64,000 nucleotides of DNA from PXAP01 sp964421595 (GTDB lineage Bacteria; Bacteroidota; Bacteroidia; Bacteroidales; PUMT01), in assembly GCA_964421595.1 (NCBI GenBank), contig CAYQXY010000009.1:62001-126000 (forward strand), read 5' to 3'. The translations under genes and the position numbers were made by a program. Positions 1 to 8,698 of the stretch are shown here, in pieces (position 1 is the stretch's first letter; each line of letters opens with the position of its first letter). Under the pieces are notes generated by a model, which did no database searches, was not told where the DNA came from, and was given only the letters and a program-made list of their open reading frames with translations.

Positions 1-4
1 TGAT

Positions 5-2098
5 GTGAATTCTGAAGCAGACATAGACTACCTGGCACAGGAGCTTCTTGACCAGATGGACCTGGATGAAAAATTGAGGCAGCTGTCGGGTGAAGGACCA
101 GTAACTGTTTATAGCAGGTTAGTTGGGATGTTTATGTTTAGGGATCAGTTTCCACACATTTTCAGTGGCAGGAATAAAAGGTTGGGTATACCGCCATTTG
201 TTTTATCTGATGGTCCGAGAGGGGCGGTAGTGGGGACAGGGAATACCAGCTTTCCTGTGGCGATGGCCAGAGGAGCTGCATGGGATACCGACCTTGAGAG
301 GAGGGTTGGCAATGCCATGGCCATTGAGTTAAGGGCAAATAATACAAACTATATTGCAGCACCCTGTATCAACCTGCTTCGCCATCCTGCCTGGGGCAGG
401 GCACAGGAGACATATGGTGAAGACCCTTGGTTGCTGGGTGAAATGGGTCTAGCCATGGTAGAAGGGATCCAGAGACACAATGTTATGGCCTGTGCAAAAC
501 ACTTTGCGGCCAACAGCATTGAGAATTCAAGATTTTACCTTGATGTTGACATGGATGAAAGAACATTAAGAGAGGTTTACCTTCCCCATTTTAAAAAAGT
601 AGTACAGGAAGGCAATATAGCTTCGGTAATGAGCTCATATAATAAATTCAGGGGAGATTACTGCGGACACAGTCATTATCTTCTTACCAGCATACTCAGG
701 GATGAATGGCAGTTTGAAGGATTTGTGTCGAGCGACTGGATATGGGGGTTGCGTGATGGTGTTGCCGGAATAAATGCAGGAATGGATGTTGAAATGCCGG
801 CACGCCGGCATTATTCAAATAGAAATATCTCCCGGGCACTGGATAATAATGAAATTACCGTTGACCAGATTGACAAGATGGTTTTCAGGGTGCTGAAAAC
901 CAAGCTGAAATACGCATACAGGGAAGATATCATGGTATATGATAAAAGTGTCAGGGCGTCCAGGCAGCATACTGAACTTGCCAGGGAGGTTGCCGAAAAA
1001 AGCATGGTGCTGGTAAAAAACGAAGGAGTGCTTCCTTTTGATCCGGCCGCCGTAAGGACTGTTGCTGTAATAGGCCATCTTGCCGATGTTGAAAATACCG
1101 GCGACCGCGGTAGCAGTCATGTGCGGACCCCTTATGTTGTAACCCCCTGGCAGGGGATCAGCAACTATGTTTCTTCCTATGGAGGATCTGCCATCCATAG
1201 TGATGGTTCTGATATTGAAGAGGCCATAAAGATAGCTTCCTCGGCCGATGCCGTTGTGCTGATCGTTGGCTTTACCCATGAGGATGAGGGTGAATACATA
1301 GTTGGGAATCCTGAAAAACAGAGGGAACTCGGTGGGCCCCCCGGTGGTTTTGTATCAGGAGGGGACAGGCCTGATTTGCGATTAAATACCAGGGACGAAG
1401 AGATGATTAAGGCTTTGGCAGGCACCAACCCGAATATCGTTGTCAGTTATACAGGCGGCAGTGCAATCACCATGGAGGAATGGAGGAGCAACATACCTGC
1501 CATACTGTTCTCATGGTATGCAGGAATGGAGGGCGGCAATGCACTTGCCGCAATTTTGTTCGGACAAGTCAATCCGGGAGGTAAACTTCCATTTACTATA
1601 CCTGTTGATGAAAATGACCTTCCATGGTTTGATCCGTGGGTGGATACAATAACTTATGGATATTATCACGGCTACACATTATTCGATAAGAAACAGTATA
1701 AAGCTGCCTACCGCTTTGGTCATGGATTAAGCTATACATCTTTTATGTATGATTCGCTGACAGTTGAAAATCCTTTACCCGGAGATGGTGAGAATATCAG
1801 GATAAGAATCAGGGTAAAAAATACCGGCGACAGACAGGGCGATGAAGTGGTGCAGCTTTATACCGGATTCGCAGGTTCTTCGGCCGAAAGGCCTGTTAAA
1901 TTGCTCAGGGGCTTTGAAAGGGTGAGCCTGCTTCCTGATGAATCACTGACGGTAACCTTTGAAGTGGAACAGGACAAGCTTGCATTTTACGATCCTGAAT
2001 CAGGGGAGTGGGTTATCGAAAAAATGAAATACATGGTTTATTCCGGAGGTTCGTCAGATACTGATAATTTGCTGGAATCTGAATTTGAACTAAGGTAA
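5..2098 (+). CDS. GH3 family beta-glucosidase, 5' end cut by window
   Basis: This is a glycoside hydrolase family 3 enzyme that releases terminal beta-linked sugars from oligosaccharides, probably in the periplasm. The N-terminal barrel carries KHFAAN at about residue 165 and the nucleophile motif SSDW, with Asp244 the expected catalytic nucleophile. The second alpha/beta domain contains the YAGMEGG and GKLPFT motifs typical of the family. A C-terminal fibronectin-III-like domain starts near residue 590 (VQLYTGF). No signal peptide is visible, and the reading frame is open to the window edge, so the GTG at position 5 is probably internal and the true start lies outside. The window ends here, so upstream partners are unknown. 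Exact specificity (glucosidase, xylosidase or arabinosidase) cannot be told from sequence. Confidence 0.9.
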   Translation: MNSEADIDYLAQELLDQMDLDEKLRQLSGEGPVTVYSRLVGMFMFRDQFPHIFSGRNKRLGIPPFVLSDGPRGAVVGTGNTSFPVAMARGAAWDTDLERRVGNAMAIELRANNTNYIAAPCINLLRHPAWGRAQETYGEDPWLLGEMGLAMVEGIQRHNVMACAKHFAANSIENSRFYLDVDMDERTLREVYLPHFKKVVQEGNIASVMSSYNKFRGDYCGHSHYLLTSILRDEWQFEGFVSSDWIWGLRDGVAGINAGMDVEMPARRHYSNRNISRALDNNEITVDQIDKMVFRVLKTKLKYAYREDIMVYDKSVRASRQHTELAREVAEKSMVLVKNEGVLPFDPAAVRTVAVIGHLADVENTGDRGSSHVRTPYVVTPWQGISNYVSSYGGSAIHSDGSDIEEAIKIASSADAVVLIVGFTHEDEGEYIVGNPEKQRELGGPPGGFVSGGDRPDLRLNTRDEEMIKALAGTNPNIVVSYTGGSAITMEEWRSNIPAILFSWYAGMEGGNALAAILFGQVNPGGKLPFTIPVDENDLPWFDPWVDTITYGYYHGYTLFDKKQYKAAYRFGHGLSYTSFMYDSLTVENPLPGDGENIRIRIRVKNTGDRQGDEVVQLYTGFAGSSAERPVKLLRGFERVSLLPDESLTVTFEVEQDKLAFYDPESGEWVIEKMKYMVYSGGSSDTDNLLESEFELR

Positions 2099-2428
2099 TC
2101 AGTAAACTTAAGACAAACATACTTGTGATTCTCTGAGTTATTTGTAATTTATTTCATTTAAAAAAACCACAACTTATAGTGGTGGTAATGTTCTTATGGT
2201 TTTACCTTCAAAAAAAGTGATATTCTTTGCCTTGTAATATTCTTTTTTGTAAATTAAAGAATAAGGTGGTTCACAGGATTGAACCATAAGTATCATAAAT
2301 TGACAGACCTTTAAAACGGACTGAATAATATGAGGTATATTGAGTTAGTAATTATATTATTAAGCATGTACAATATTTGAATTCTTCAGCTGACATGAAT
2401 TAGCTGATATAAACAAAATCGAAGACTT

Positions 2429-4939
2429 TTGACTGAACTATTCCAGACTTCAGAGTTACGCCTTGCTTATGAATTTATGCAAAACACTGGCAGGCATCTT
2501 TTTCTGACCGGTAAGGCGGGAACCGGAAAGACCACATTTTTGCGCAATTTCAGGAAAGCATCATGGAAACGGATGGTTGTTGTTGCACCAACCGGAGTAG
2601 CGGCAATCAATGCTGGCGGAGTAACGATCCATTCATTCTTTCAACTGCCTTTTGGCCCGATATTGCCGGGGAGCCAGGATCAGGCTGGTTCTGGCGGCAA
2701 CATGCCACAGTCGCGGAGCTTCTTTCGGTTCGGAAAAGAAAAGATAAACATAATCAGAAGTCTCGACCTTCTGGTGATAGATGAGATAAGTATGGTTCGG
2801 GCAGACCTGCTTGACGGAATAGATTCGGTTCTGCGCCGGTACAGGGATCGGCGAAAGCCATTTGGCGGCGTGCAGCTGCTTATGATAGGCGACCTTCAGC
2901 AGCTGGCTCCCATTGTTAAGGAAAATGAATGGAGCATCTTAAAAACATATTATGATTCAATGTTTTTTTTCGGCAGCAGGGCCCTTCAGCAAACCGACTA
3001 TATAAGCATTGAGCTGCAGACGGTTTTTCGGCAGACTGATCACCATTTCCTGGAACTGCTCAATAAGGTTCGTGAAAATAAACTTGACAGCGAAAATATC
3101 GAGGCTATTAACAGCAGGTATGTCGAAAATTTCAATCCGCCTGATCATGAAGGCTACATTAGCCTTACAACACATAATTACCAGGCCGTTGCCATTAATG
3201 AAAGGAAACTTGAAGCCCTTCCGGGAAAGGAGAAGAAATTCGGTGCTATTATCGAAGGTGACTTTCCTGAGTATGCCTTCCCTACCAGTCAGCAGCTTAA
3301 ACTAAAGGCAGGGGCCCAGGTAATGTTCATTAAAAACGACAGCTCGCCCGACAAACTTTTCTATAACGGAAAAATAGGAAGGCTGACAGAGATTGATGAT
3401 GATATTCTCTGGGTAACCTGTCCGGGTGAAGAAGAGAACCCAATACCTGTAATTCCGCTTGAATGGCAGAATACCAAATATACCCTCGATGAACAAACCA
3501 GTGAGATCAGGGAAAATGTTACAGGAAGGTTTATCCAGTATCCGCTTAAACTAGCCTGGGCAGTGACTATCCATAAAAGTCAGGGGCTGACTTTTGAGAA
3601 GCTGATAATTGATGCCCGGTCTGCATTTGCTCACGGACAGGTTTATGTGGCGCTGAGCCGGTGTAAAACTCTCGAAGGCCTGGTGCTGAGTTCACGTATT
3701 TCACCTGCCGCGATCATGAGTGATGATACCATAATCAAATACACCTCAAGCTTACAGAATAGTGCGCCAGATGATGAATTGCTGAAAACAGCCAAAGCAC
3801 AATACCACAGGTCACTGTTAATGGATCTTTTTGATTTTGATCCGTTGCTTGCAACTTTGGGGCGTCTCCAAAGGCTTCTGGAAGAGTATAGCGGAAGTGT
3901 TGATGTAGAGTTAGCAGGTATTTTCAAGGAAATGAGAGCCGGTCTTTCAGATGAGGCAGCCGATGTCGCGAAAAAATTCCAGCGCCAGATTGATGGAATA
4001 TTGAAAACATCAGATGAAAATATTGAAGAAAATTCAGTTTTGCAGGAAAGGGTTGGAAAAGGTGCAGCATATTTTTCATCTGTTCTTAATAAAGTTGCAT
4101 GGACGCATATTGAAAGACTATATATTGATACAGACAACAAAGCAGCCGGAAAGAAACTTAATGAAGCACTGGAGAGGTTGCGAACCGGGGTGTATGTCCG
4201 TCTTGCCTGCCTGGATATCAGCTTAAGAAAGTTCAGTGTAAGGGGCTATCTCAGAACCCTTGCCAGGTCAGCTATCGTGGTTCCATCCTCAGGCAGGTCA
4301 GGCATGTCAGGCAAAAAGCCTGTTGCTGGCAAATCGGCATCGGAGCATCCGGTACTGCTGGAAAGGATTATATCATGGAGAGACAATCATGCAGTGGAAT
4401 CGGGCAGACCTGTTTTTCAGATACTTCCCAGGAAGACAATGATAGCCATATCGAATGAGCTTCCTGTTACAAAAGAAGGGCTTTTGAAAGTACATGGAAT
4501 GGGGAAAAAGAAAGTTGAGAACTGGGGAAGTGAATTGGTGGAATTAGTAAATGAATATTGCCATGAGAATAATATAGATATTTCGCCGACTGAGCCTCCC
4601 GGAAGACAGAGTGATACCCGACCCAGAGTACCTACACATCAGGTCAGTATGTCAATGTTTATGTCAGGCAGGTCAATAAATGAGATAGCTGCGGAAAGAG
4701 GATTGGCTGTCCAGACCATAGAGGGCCATCTGGCCGGCTATGTTGAAACGGGAGATATCCCGGTGGAGAAATTGCTCTCCAGGGAAAAAATAGAGGTCAT
4801 TGCCGATTATTTTCTGAGTACAGAAGACCTTAGTCTTAAAAGAGCCATTGAAGTGCTCGGAAGTGATTACTCATATGGTGAATTAAAAATAATGCTCGGT
4901 CATATATCTTTTCTTGAGCAAAAAAGTAAACCTGGCTGA
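2429..4939 (+). CDS. Pif1/RecD-type DNA helicase with HRDC and C-terminal HTH
   Basis: This is a superfamily 1B ATP-dependent DNA helicase. Walker A is GKAGTGKTT at about residues 29-37 and Walker B is VIDEISM near residue 115. A later IHKSQGLTF and VYVALSRC pair is the conserved C-terminal motif of Pif1/RecD-like enzymes. Residues about 640-715 look like an HRDC nucleic-acid-binding domain (GLLKVHGMGKKKVENWG). The last 90 residues resemble the helix-turn-helix tail seen in YpbB-like helicases (GRSINEIAAERGL). The start is a TTG; the first ATG lies 16 codons in and would cut into the sequence just before the Walker A motif. The gene stands alone, with 330 bp upstream that lack a clear gene. 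Its role in repair or replication is inferred from the family only. Confidence 0.88.
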   Translation: MTELFQTSELRLAYEFMQNTGRHLFLTGKAGTGKTTFLRNFRKASWKRMVVVAPTGVAAINAGGVTIHSFFQLPFGPILPGSQDQAGSGGNMPQSRSFFRFGKEKINIIRSLDLLVIDEISMVRADLLDGIDSVLRRYRDRRKPFGGVQLLMIGDLQQLAPIVKENEWSILKTYYDSMFFFGSRALQQTDYISIELQTVFRQTDHHFLELLNKVRENKLDSENIEAINSRYVENFNPPDHEGYISLTTHNYQAVAINERKLEALPGKEKKFGAIIEGDFPEYAFPTSQQLKLKAGAQVMFIKNDSSPDKLFYNGKIGRLTEIDDDILWVTCPGEEENPIPVIPLEWQNTKYTLDEQTSEIRENVTGRFIQYPLKLAWAVTIHKSQGLTFEKLIIDARSAFAHGQVYVALSRCKTLEGLVLSSRISPAAIMSDDTIIKYTSSLQNSAPDDELLKTAKAQYHRSLLMDLFDFDPLLATLGRLQRLLEEYSGSVDVELAGIFKEMRAGLSDEAADVAKKFQRQIDGILKTSDENIEENSVLQERVGKGAAYFSSVLNKVAWTHIERLYIDTDNKAAGKKLNEALERLRTGVYVRLACLDISLRKFSVRGYLRTLARSAIVVPSSGRSGMSGKKPVAGKSASEHPVLLERIISWRDNHAVESGRPVFQILPRKTMIAISNELPVTKEGLLKVHGMGKKKVENWGSELVELVNEYCHENNIDISPTEPPGRQSDTRPRVPTHQVSMSMFMSGRSINEIAAERGLAVQTIEGHLAGYVETGDIPVEKLLSREKIEVIADYFLSTEDLSLKRAIEVLGSDYSYGELKIMLGHISFLEQKSKPG

Positions 4940-4999
4940 TACGGTTTGACACTCTGCCCTGGAACCACAGATTGCAGACTTAATTCTTCACTGCACCAC

Positions 5000-5140
5000 T
5001 CATCTGCCTTTTCCCTGAGTCAGGTTGAGGCCATAATATACATACGTTCTAAATACATCAAATCCGGAAGGTACTATTACAGGTAGTGGTTCGGCATAGA
5101 TTGCATCTTTGATAAAGTCAGGTAAGGCGAACTTGTCGCT
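5000..5140 (-). pseudogene. Possible gene fragment (C-terminal tail)
   Basis: Between the helicase and the small membrane protein the minus strand holds a 47-codon open stretch without a start codon. Its translation looks protein-like (for example DFIKDAIYAEPLPVIVPSG, then YVYYGLNLTQ before the stop). I do not recognise the family. It could be the 3' remnant of a lost gene, in line with other fragments in this window, or a chance open frame. Confidence 0.3.
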
Positions 5141-5151
5141 TTATCATTCCG

Positions 5152-5490
5152 TCAGGAGCCGAGAATCGATTCAATCAGGTATGTTGCAGCTGACAAGAGC
5201 AGGCTGAAGAAAATTGCTTTCAGGAAAGTCGGCACGAAAAATCCCGGTATCAGACTACTGGTCATCCAGATCATAAGCCCGTTAATTACAATTAAAAACA
5301 AACCGAATGTCAGAATTGTTACCGGTATGGTCAGAATAATAAGAATGGGTTTCAGGATCAGGTTCAGGATTGTCAGTATCAATGCCACCCATAATGCCGA
5401 GGTGAAAGATGCAACTTCAACTCCGGGAATTAACCAGGCGATACCCATCACGGCAAGTGCAATTAAAAGAAATTTCGTTATGAGACGCAT
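5152..5490 (-). CDS. Phage-holin superfamily IV membrane protein
   Basis: This is a small integral membrane protein of 112 residues with four hydrophobic segments, matching the family often labelled 'phage holin family protein' or mycobacterial four-TM holin superfamily IV. Most members are chromosomal membrane proteins of unknown role rather than lysis proteins. The pattern LIPGVEVASF after the first helix and NLILKPILIILTIPVTILT in the middle are typical of the group. An ATG at 5490 is preferred over a TTG eight codons upstream because the first membrane helix follows it directly. A CAAATATA (TAnnTTTG on this strand) just upstream may be the -7 box. No phage genes are nearby. Confidence 0.82.
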   Translation of the reverse strand: MRLITKFLLIALAVMGIAWLIPGVEVASFTSALWVALILTILNLILKPILIILTIPVTILTFGLFLIVINGLMIWMTSSLIPGFFVPTFLKAIFFSLLLSAATYLIESILGS

Positions 5491-5709
5491 GCGTTTAAGA
5501 TTTTTATTTCTCAAATATAAATGAATTTCCCAACAAGTGAAAATCCAACAGGAATTAAGACATTCATGGGTAATCGACCTTCAGGTCAAATTTTTTTACG
5601 AAATTAGACACAGACGGATGAAAAAAACTTTATGTTAAACCCTCATCAACACTCCTTATATATTATTCAAAAAAAACTGTTACATAAATAATTATTGTAA
5701 TAAAAGAAG

Positions 5710-5717
5710 TACCTTTG
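5710..5717 (+). promoter_or_regulatory. Bacteroidetes -7 element for RRM gene
   Basis: TACCTTTG matches the TAnnTTTG -7 consensus. No good -33 TTTG lies 18-21 bp upstream. A start near 5724 would give a roughly 90-nt 5' leader before the RRM gene, as is common for cold-responsive RNA-binding proteins. Confidence 0.45.
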
Positions 5718-5813
5718 TCCTACATTTTTTGTCCGGAAACTTTTCATGGTTTTTTAAAATTTGCCGGCATTTTATTTCATGTTTCTATTTTATTTAAAAC
5801 AAATTTTTCTAGT

Positions 5814-6149
5814 ATGAAGATTTATGTAGGTAACCTCAATTACAGATCAACTGAGGAAGAGATTCAACAACTTTTTTCAGATTTTGGAGATGTAAAATCT
5901 GTTCAGATTATTAAAGATAAAATGAGTGGCCGATCCAAAGGCTTTGCCTTTGTTGAAATGGAAAATGATGCTGAGGCAAAAGAGGCAATTGAAGCCTTGC
6001 ATGAGGCTGAATTTGGACAAAGAAACCTGGTTGTTAATGAGGCTCGTCCCATGAACCCGGATGACCGCCGTGACAACAGAGGTGGTGACAGGGGAGGAAA
6101 CAGAGGTGGAGGTGGTGGACGCGGCCAGGACAGCCGCAGACGCTATTAG
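5814..6149 (+). CDS. RNA-binding protein, single RRM domain
   Basis: This is a 111-residue single-RRM protein that binds RNA in the cytoplasm. RNP-2 is IYVGNL at residues 3-8 and RNP-1 is KGFAFVEM at residues 42-49, with the expected aromatic residues (Tyr4, Phe44, Phe46). The tail after residue 84 is rich in Gly, Arg and Asp (repeated RGG), as in bacterial glycine-rich RNA-binding proteins of cyanobacteria and Bacteroidetes. The frame is open 33 codons further upstream, but the ATG at 5814 places RNP-2 at the normal distance from the N-terminus. The A/T-rich leader is long. Members of this family are often cold-induced; regulation here is inferred from the leader only. A strong hairpin follows the gene. 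Confidence 0.93.
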   Translation: MKIYVGNLNYRSTEEEIQQLFSDFGDVKSVQIIKDKMSGRSKGFAFVEMENDAEAKEAIEALHEAEFGQRNLVVNEARPMNPDDRRDNRGGDRGGNRGGGGGRGQDSRRRY

Positions 6150-6186
6150 ACCTTAATTTTATTTCAGATACTTTGTAGTCAACCGG

Positions 6187-6217
6187 ACAACCGGGGATGA
6201 TAATTCCCGGTTGTTTG
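6187..6217 (+). terminator. Rho-independent terminator after RRM gene
   Basis: A perfect 9-bp stem (ACAACCGGG with CCCGGTTGT) encloses a 10-nt loop and is followed by TTG. It sits 38 bp after the RRM stop codon and before tex. Confidence 0.7.
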
Positions 6218-6265
6218 TATTACCGTATGTATGATTTCATGTATACAAAATAATTAGCAGTTACT

Positions 6266-8398
6266 TTGAACCGGCATCACATTCAATACATTTCCGGCTT
6301 AATGGATCTGCCGCCAGGGCAGATTGAAAATACCCTCAAATTACTTGAAGAGGGTGCCACCATACCCTTTATAAGCCGATATCGCAAAGAACTTACCGGA
6401 AGCCTTGATGAGGTCAGGATTGCCGAAATAAAACAACAAAGTACCCGGCTGGTTGAGCTTGACAAGAGACGCCAGGCTATCATCAAATCCATTGATGAAC
6501 AGGGGAAGCTTACAGCCGGTCTTCGCGATCTGATAGATTCTGCAGAGAATATTACCGAGCTTGAGGATATTTACCTGCCCTATAAACAAAAAAGAAAAAC
6601 CCGGGCATCCGTTGCCAGGGAAAAAGGCCTTGAACCACTTGCCGAAATAATAATGCGTCAGGCAGACCAGGATATTGAAAAAGCTGCCGGCAGATTTGTT
6701 GGTGATGAAGTAACCGATACTGAAGATGCATTGCAGGGTGCAAGGGATATTGTTGCCGAATGGATAAATGAAGACAAACTTGCAAGAGACCGAATCCGGA
6801 TCTTATTTGAAAGAGAAGCTGTTATTTTTTCGAGGCTTATAAAGAAGAAGGAGGCTGAAGGTGCCAAGTACACCGATTATTTTGATTTTGAAGAGAAGCT
6901 TGGCCGCTGTCCTTCTCATCGTCTGCTTGCCATTAGAAGAGGTGAGGATGAGGGTATTTTGCGGGTTGGAATTGAGCCAGACAGTGAGAAGGCAATAGAA
7001 GTGCTTAACAGGATTTTTTTAAAAGGGAAAGGCAGTGTTGCCAGGCAGATGGAACTGGCAATCAACGATTGTTATAAAAGGCTTCTTGGGCCTGCAATTG
7101 AAACAGAATTCAGAACCAGCTCAAAGGAGAAGGCTGATAAGGAAGCTATTTCTGTATTTGCAGAAAATCTCAGGCAATTGTTACTTGCCCCGCCACTCGG
7201 ACAAAAACGGATTCTGGCGATTGATCCCGGTTATCGCTCCGGGTGTAAGGTTGTTTGCATCGACGCTGAAGGAAATCTTTTGCATAATGAAACAATTTAT
7301 CCCCATCCGCCGCAGAAAGAGGATAAAATGGCATCTAAAAAACTGGTGTCTCTTGTAAACCAGTATAAGATAGAGGCAATTTCCATAGGAAATGGTACTG
7401 CAAGCAGGGAAACTGAGAATTTCATCAAGAAGGTCGCTTTTGACCGTAAGGTGCAGGTATTCATGGTTAACGAAAGCGGGGCTTCAATCTATTCCGCATC
7501 CAAAATTGCCAGAGATGAATTTCCTGGTTATGATGTCACTGTGCGTGGAGCTGTTTCAATAGGCCGGCGACTGGCTGATCCGCTGGCAGAACTGGTAAAA
7601 ATAGAACCTAAATCCATTGGTGTGGGGCAATACCAGCATGATGTCGATCAGAACAAACTTCAGGAAAGCCTTGACCAGGTAGTAGAAAGTTGTGTAAACC
7701 TGGTTGGAGTGAACCTCAATACTGCAAGCATGCATCTGCTGACATATGTTTCCGGACTTGGTCCTCAGCTTGCAGGAAATATAGTAAAATACAGGAAAGA
7801 AAATGGAGCATTCAGGTCACGTTCTGAATTGAAAAAGGTTCCGAGGCTTGGCGATAAGGCCTTTGAACAATGTGCGGGCTTCCTGAGGATTCCTGGGTCT
7901 GAGAATCCGCTTGACAATTCGGCGGTCCACCCTGAAAGTTATCAGATAGTCAGACAGATGGCTGAAGACATGGGCGCAGAAATTGACGATCTGATTAAGA
8001 AAGATGAATTGAGAAAAAAAGTAGAACTAAAAAGCTATATTACAGATAATACCGGTCTGCCGACATTATCCGACATAATAGAGGAGCTGGCAAAACCCGG
8101 TCGTGACCCGAGGGCAGGCATACAAATGTTTGAATTCTCCAAAGATGTCTTTCGCATGGAAGATCTGAGGCCGGGCATGATACTGCCCGGAATAGTTACC
8201 AATATAACCAATTTCGGCGCATTTGTCGATGTTGGCGTAAAGCAGGACGGACTGGTCCATATATCACAACTTGCCGATCGATTCATAAGTAATCCCAATG
8301 ATATTGTGAGCCTCAACCAGGCAGTCAGGGTAAAGGTGCTGGAAGTTGATCTGCCCCGAAAGCGGATACAGTTAACCATGAAAGACATTACTGGTTGA
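6266..8398 (+). CDS. tex: Tex family RNA-binding transcription accessory protein
   Basis: Tex is a conserved cytoplasmic nucleic-acid-binding protein linked to transcription and RNA metabolism. The layout fits: an N-terminal helical region with ATIPFISRYRKE at about residue 31, a YqgF/RNase H-like domain from about residue 320 (RILAIDPGYRSGCK), helix-hairpin-helix repeats from about 490 (YVSGLGPQLAGNIVKYR), and a C-terminal S1 domain from about 635 (GMILPGIVTNITNFGAFVDV). At 710 residues it is close to the usual family length. The start is TTG, chosen because the QYIS motif near the N-terminus of Tex would be lost with the next ATG (codon 13). It follows the RRM gene after a terminator, so it probably has its own promoter, which I could not place. 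Confidence 0.95.
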   Translation: MNRHHIQYISGLMDLPPGQIENTLKLLEEGATIPFISRYRKELTGSLDEVRIAEIKQQSTRLVELDKRRQAIIKSIDEQGKLTAGLRDLIDSAENITELEDIYLPYKQKRKTRASVAREKGLEPLAEIIMRQADQDIEKAAGRFVGDEVTDTEDALQGARDIVAEWINEDKLARDRIRILFEREAVIFSRLIKKKEAEGAKYTDYFDFEEKLGRCPSHRLLAIRRGEDEGILRVGIEPDSEKAIEVLNRIFLKGKGSVARQMELAINDCYKRLLGPAIETEFRTSSKEKADKEAISVFAENLRQLLLAPPLGQKRILAIDPGYRSGCKVVCIDAEGNLLHNETIYPHPPQKEDKMASKKLVSLVNQYKIEAISIGNGTASRETENFIKKVAFDRKVQVFMVNESGASIYSASKIARDEFPGYDVTVRGAVSIGRRLADPLAELVKIEPKSIGVGQYQHDVDQNKLQESLDQVVESCVNLVGVNLNTASMHLLTYVSGLGPQLAGNIVKYRKENGAFRSRSELKKVPRLGDKAFEQCAGFLRIPGSENPLDNSAVHPESYQIVRQMAEDMGAEIDDLIKKDELRKKVELKSYITDNTGLPTLSDIIEELAKPGRDPRAGIQMFEFSKDVFRMEDLRPGMILPGIVTNITNFGAFVDVGVKQDGLVHISQLADRFISNPNDIVSLNQAVRVKVLEVDLPRKRIQLTMKDITG

Positions 8399-8590
8399 TA
8401 AACTGCATTATTTTTGTCTGTTAACTTTATCGGGAAACTCGGCGGATTTATTTATCTTTAATACAATTAAGGAGACAATCGGTGCACACAGATCACCCGT
8501 GATTTATCCTTTGCATTCCCGTGACTTACAAACGTAAATCACTTGTATTTAAATTAAAAATTAAATTATTCGAATGGATCAGCCATGTAT

Positions 8591-8646
8591 CAGGGCACAA
8601 AAAAGAAAGAAATATGTCTGGGTGGTTCATACCTGGCAACCACCTG
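8591..8646 (+). repeat. Dispersed element, copy 1 (upstream of GH2)
   Basis: This segment matches stretches at 52611-52672 and, inverted, at 44796-45013. The shared core begins CAGGGCACA, continues through an A/G-rich run and ends with GGCAACCAC. In one frame it reads WVVHTWQPPD here and WVIHPWQPRD in the copy before GH127. The rest of 8399-8698 shows no gene. Confidence 0.55.
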
Positions 8647-8698
8647 ACAATGATACAGATCTTACTTTTAATTAATTTAATAATAAAACTTTATACGA

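Noticed and set aside
5152..5490. Holin-like gene as sign of a prophage
   Set aside because: No other phage genes nearby; the family is usually chromosomal.
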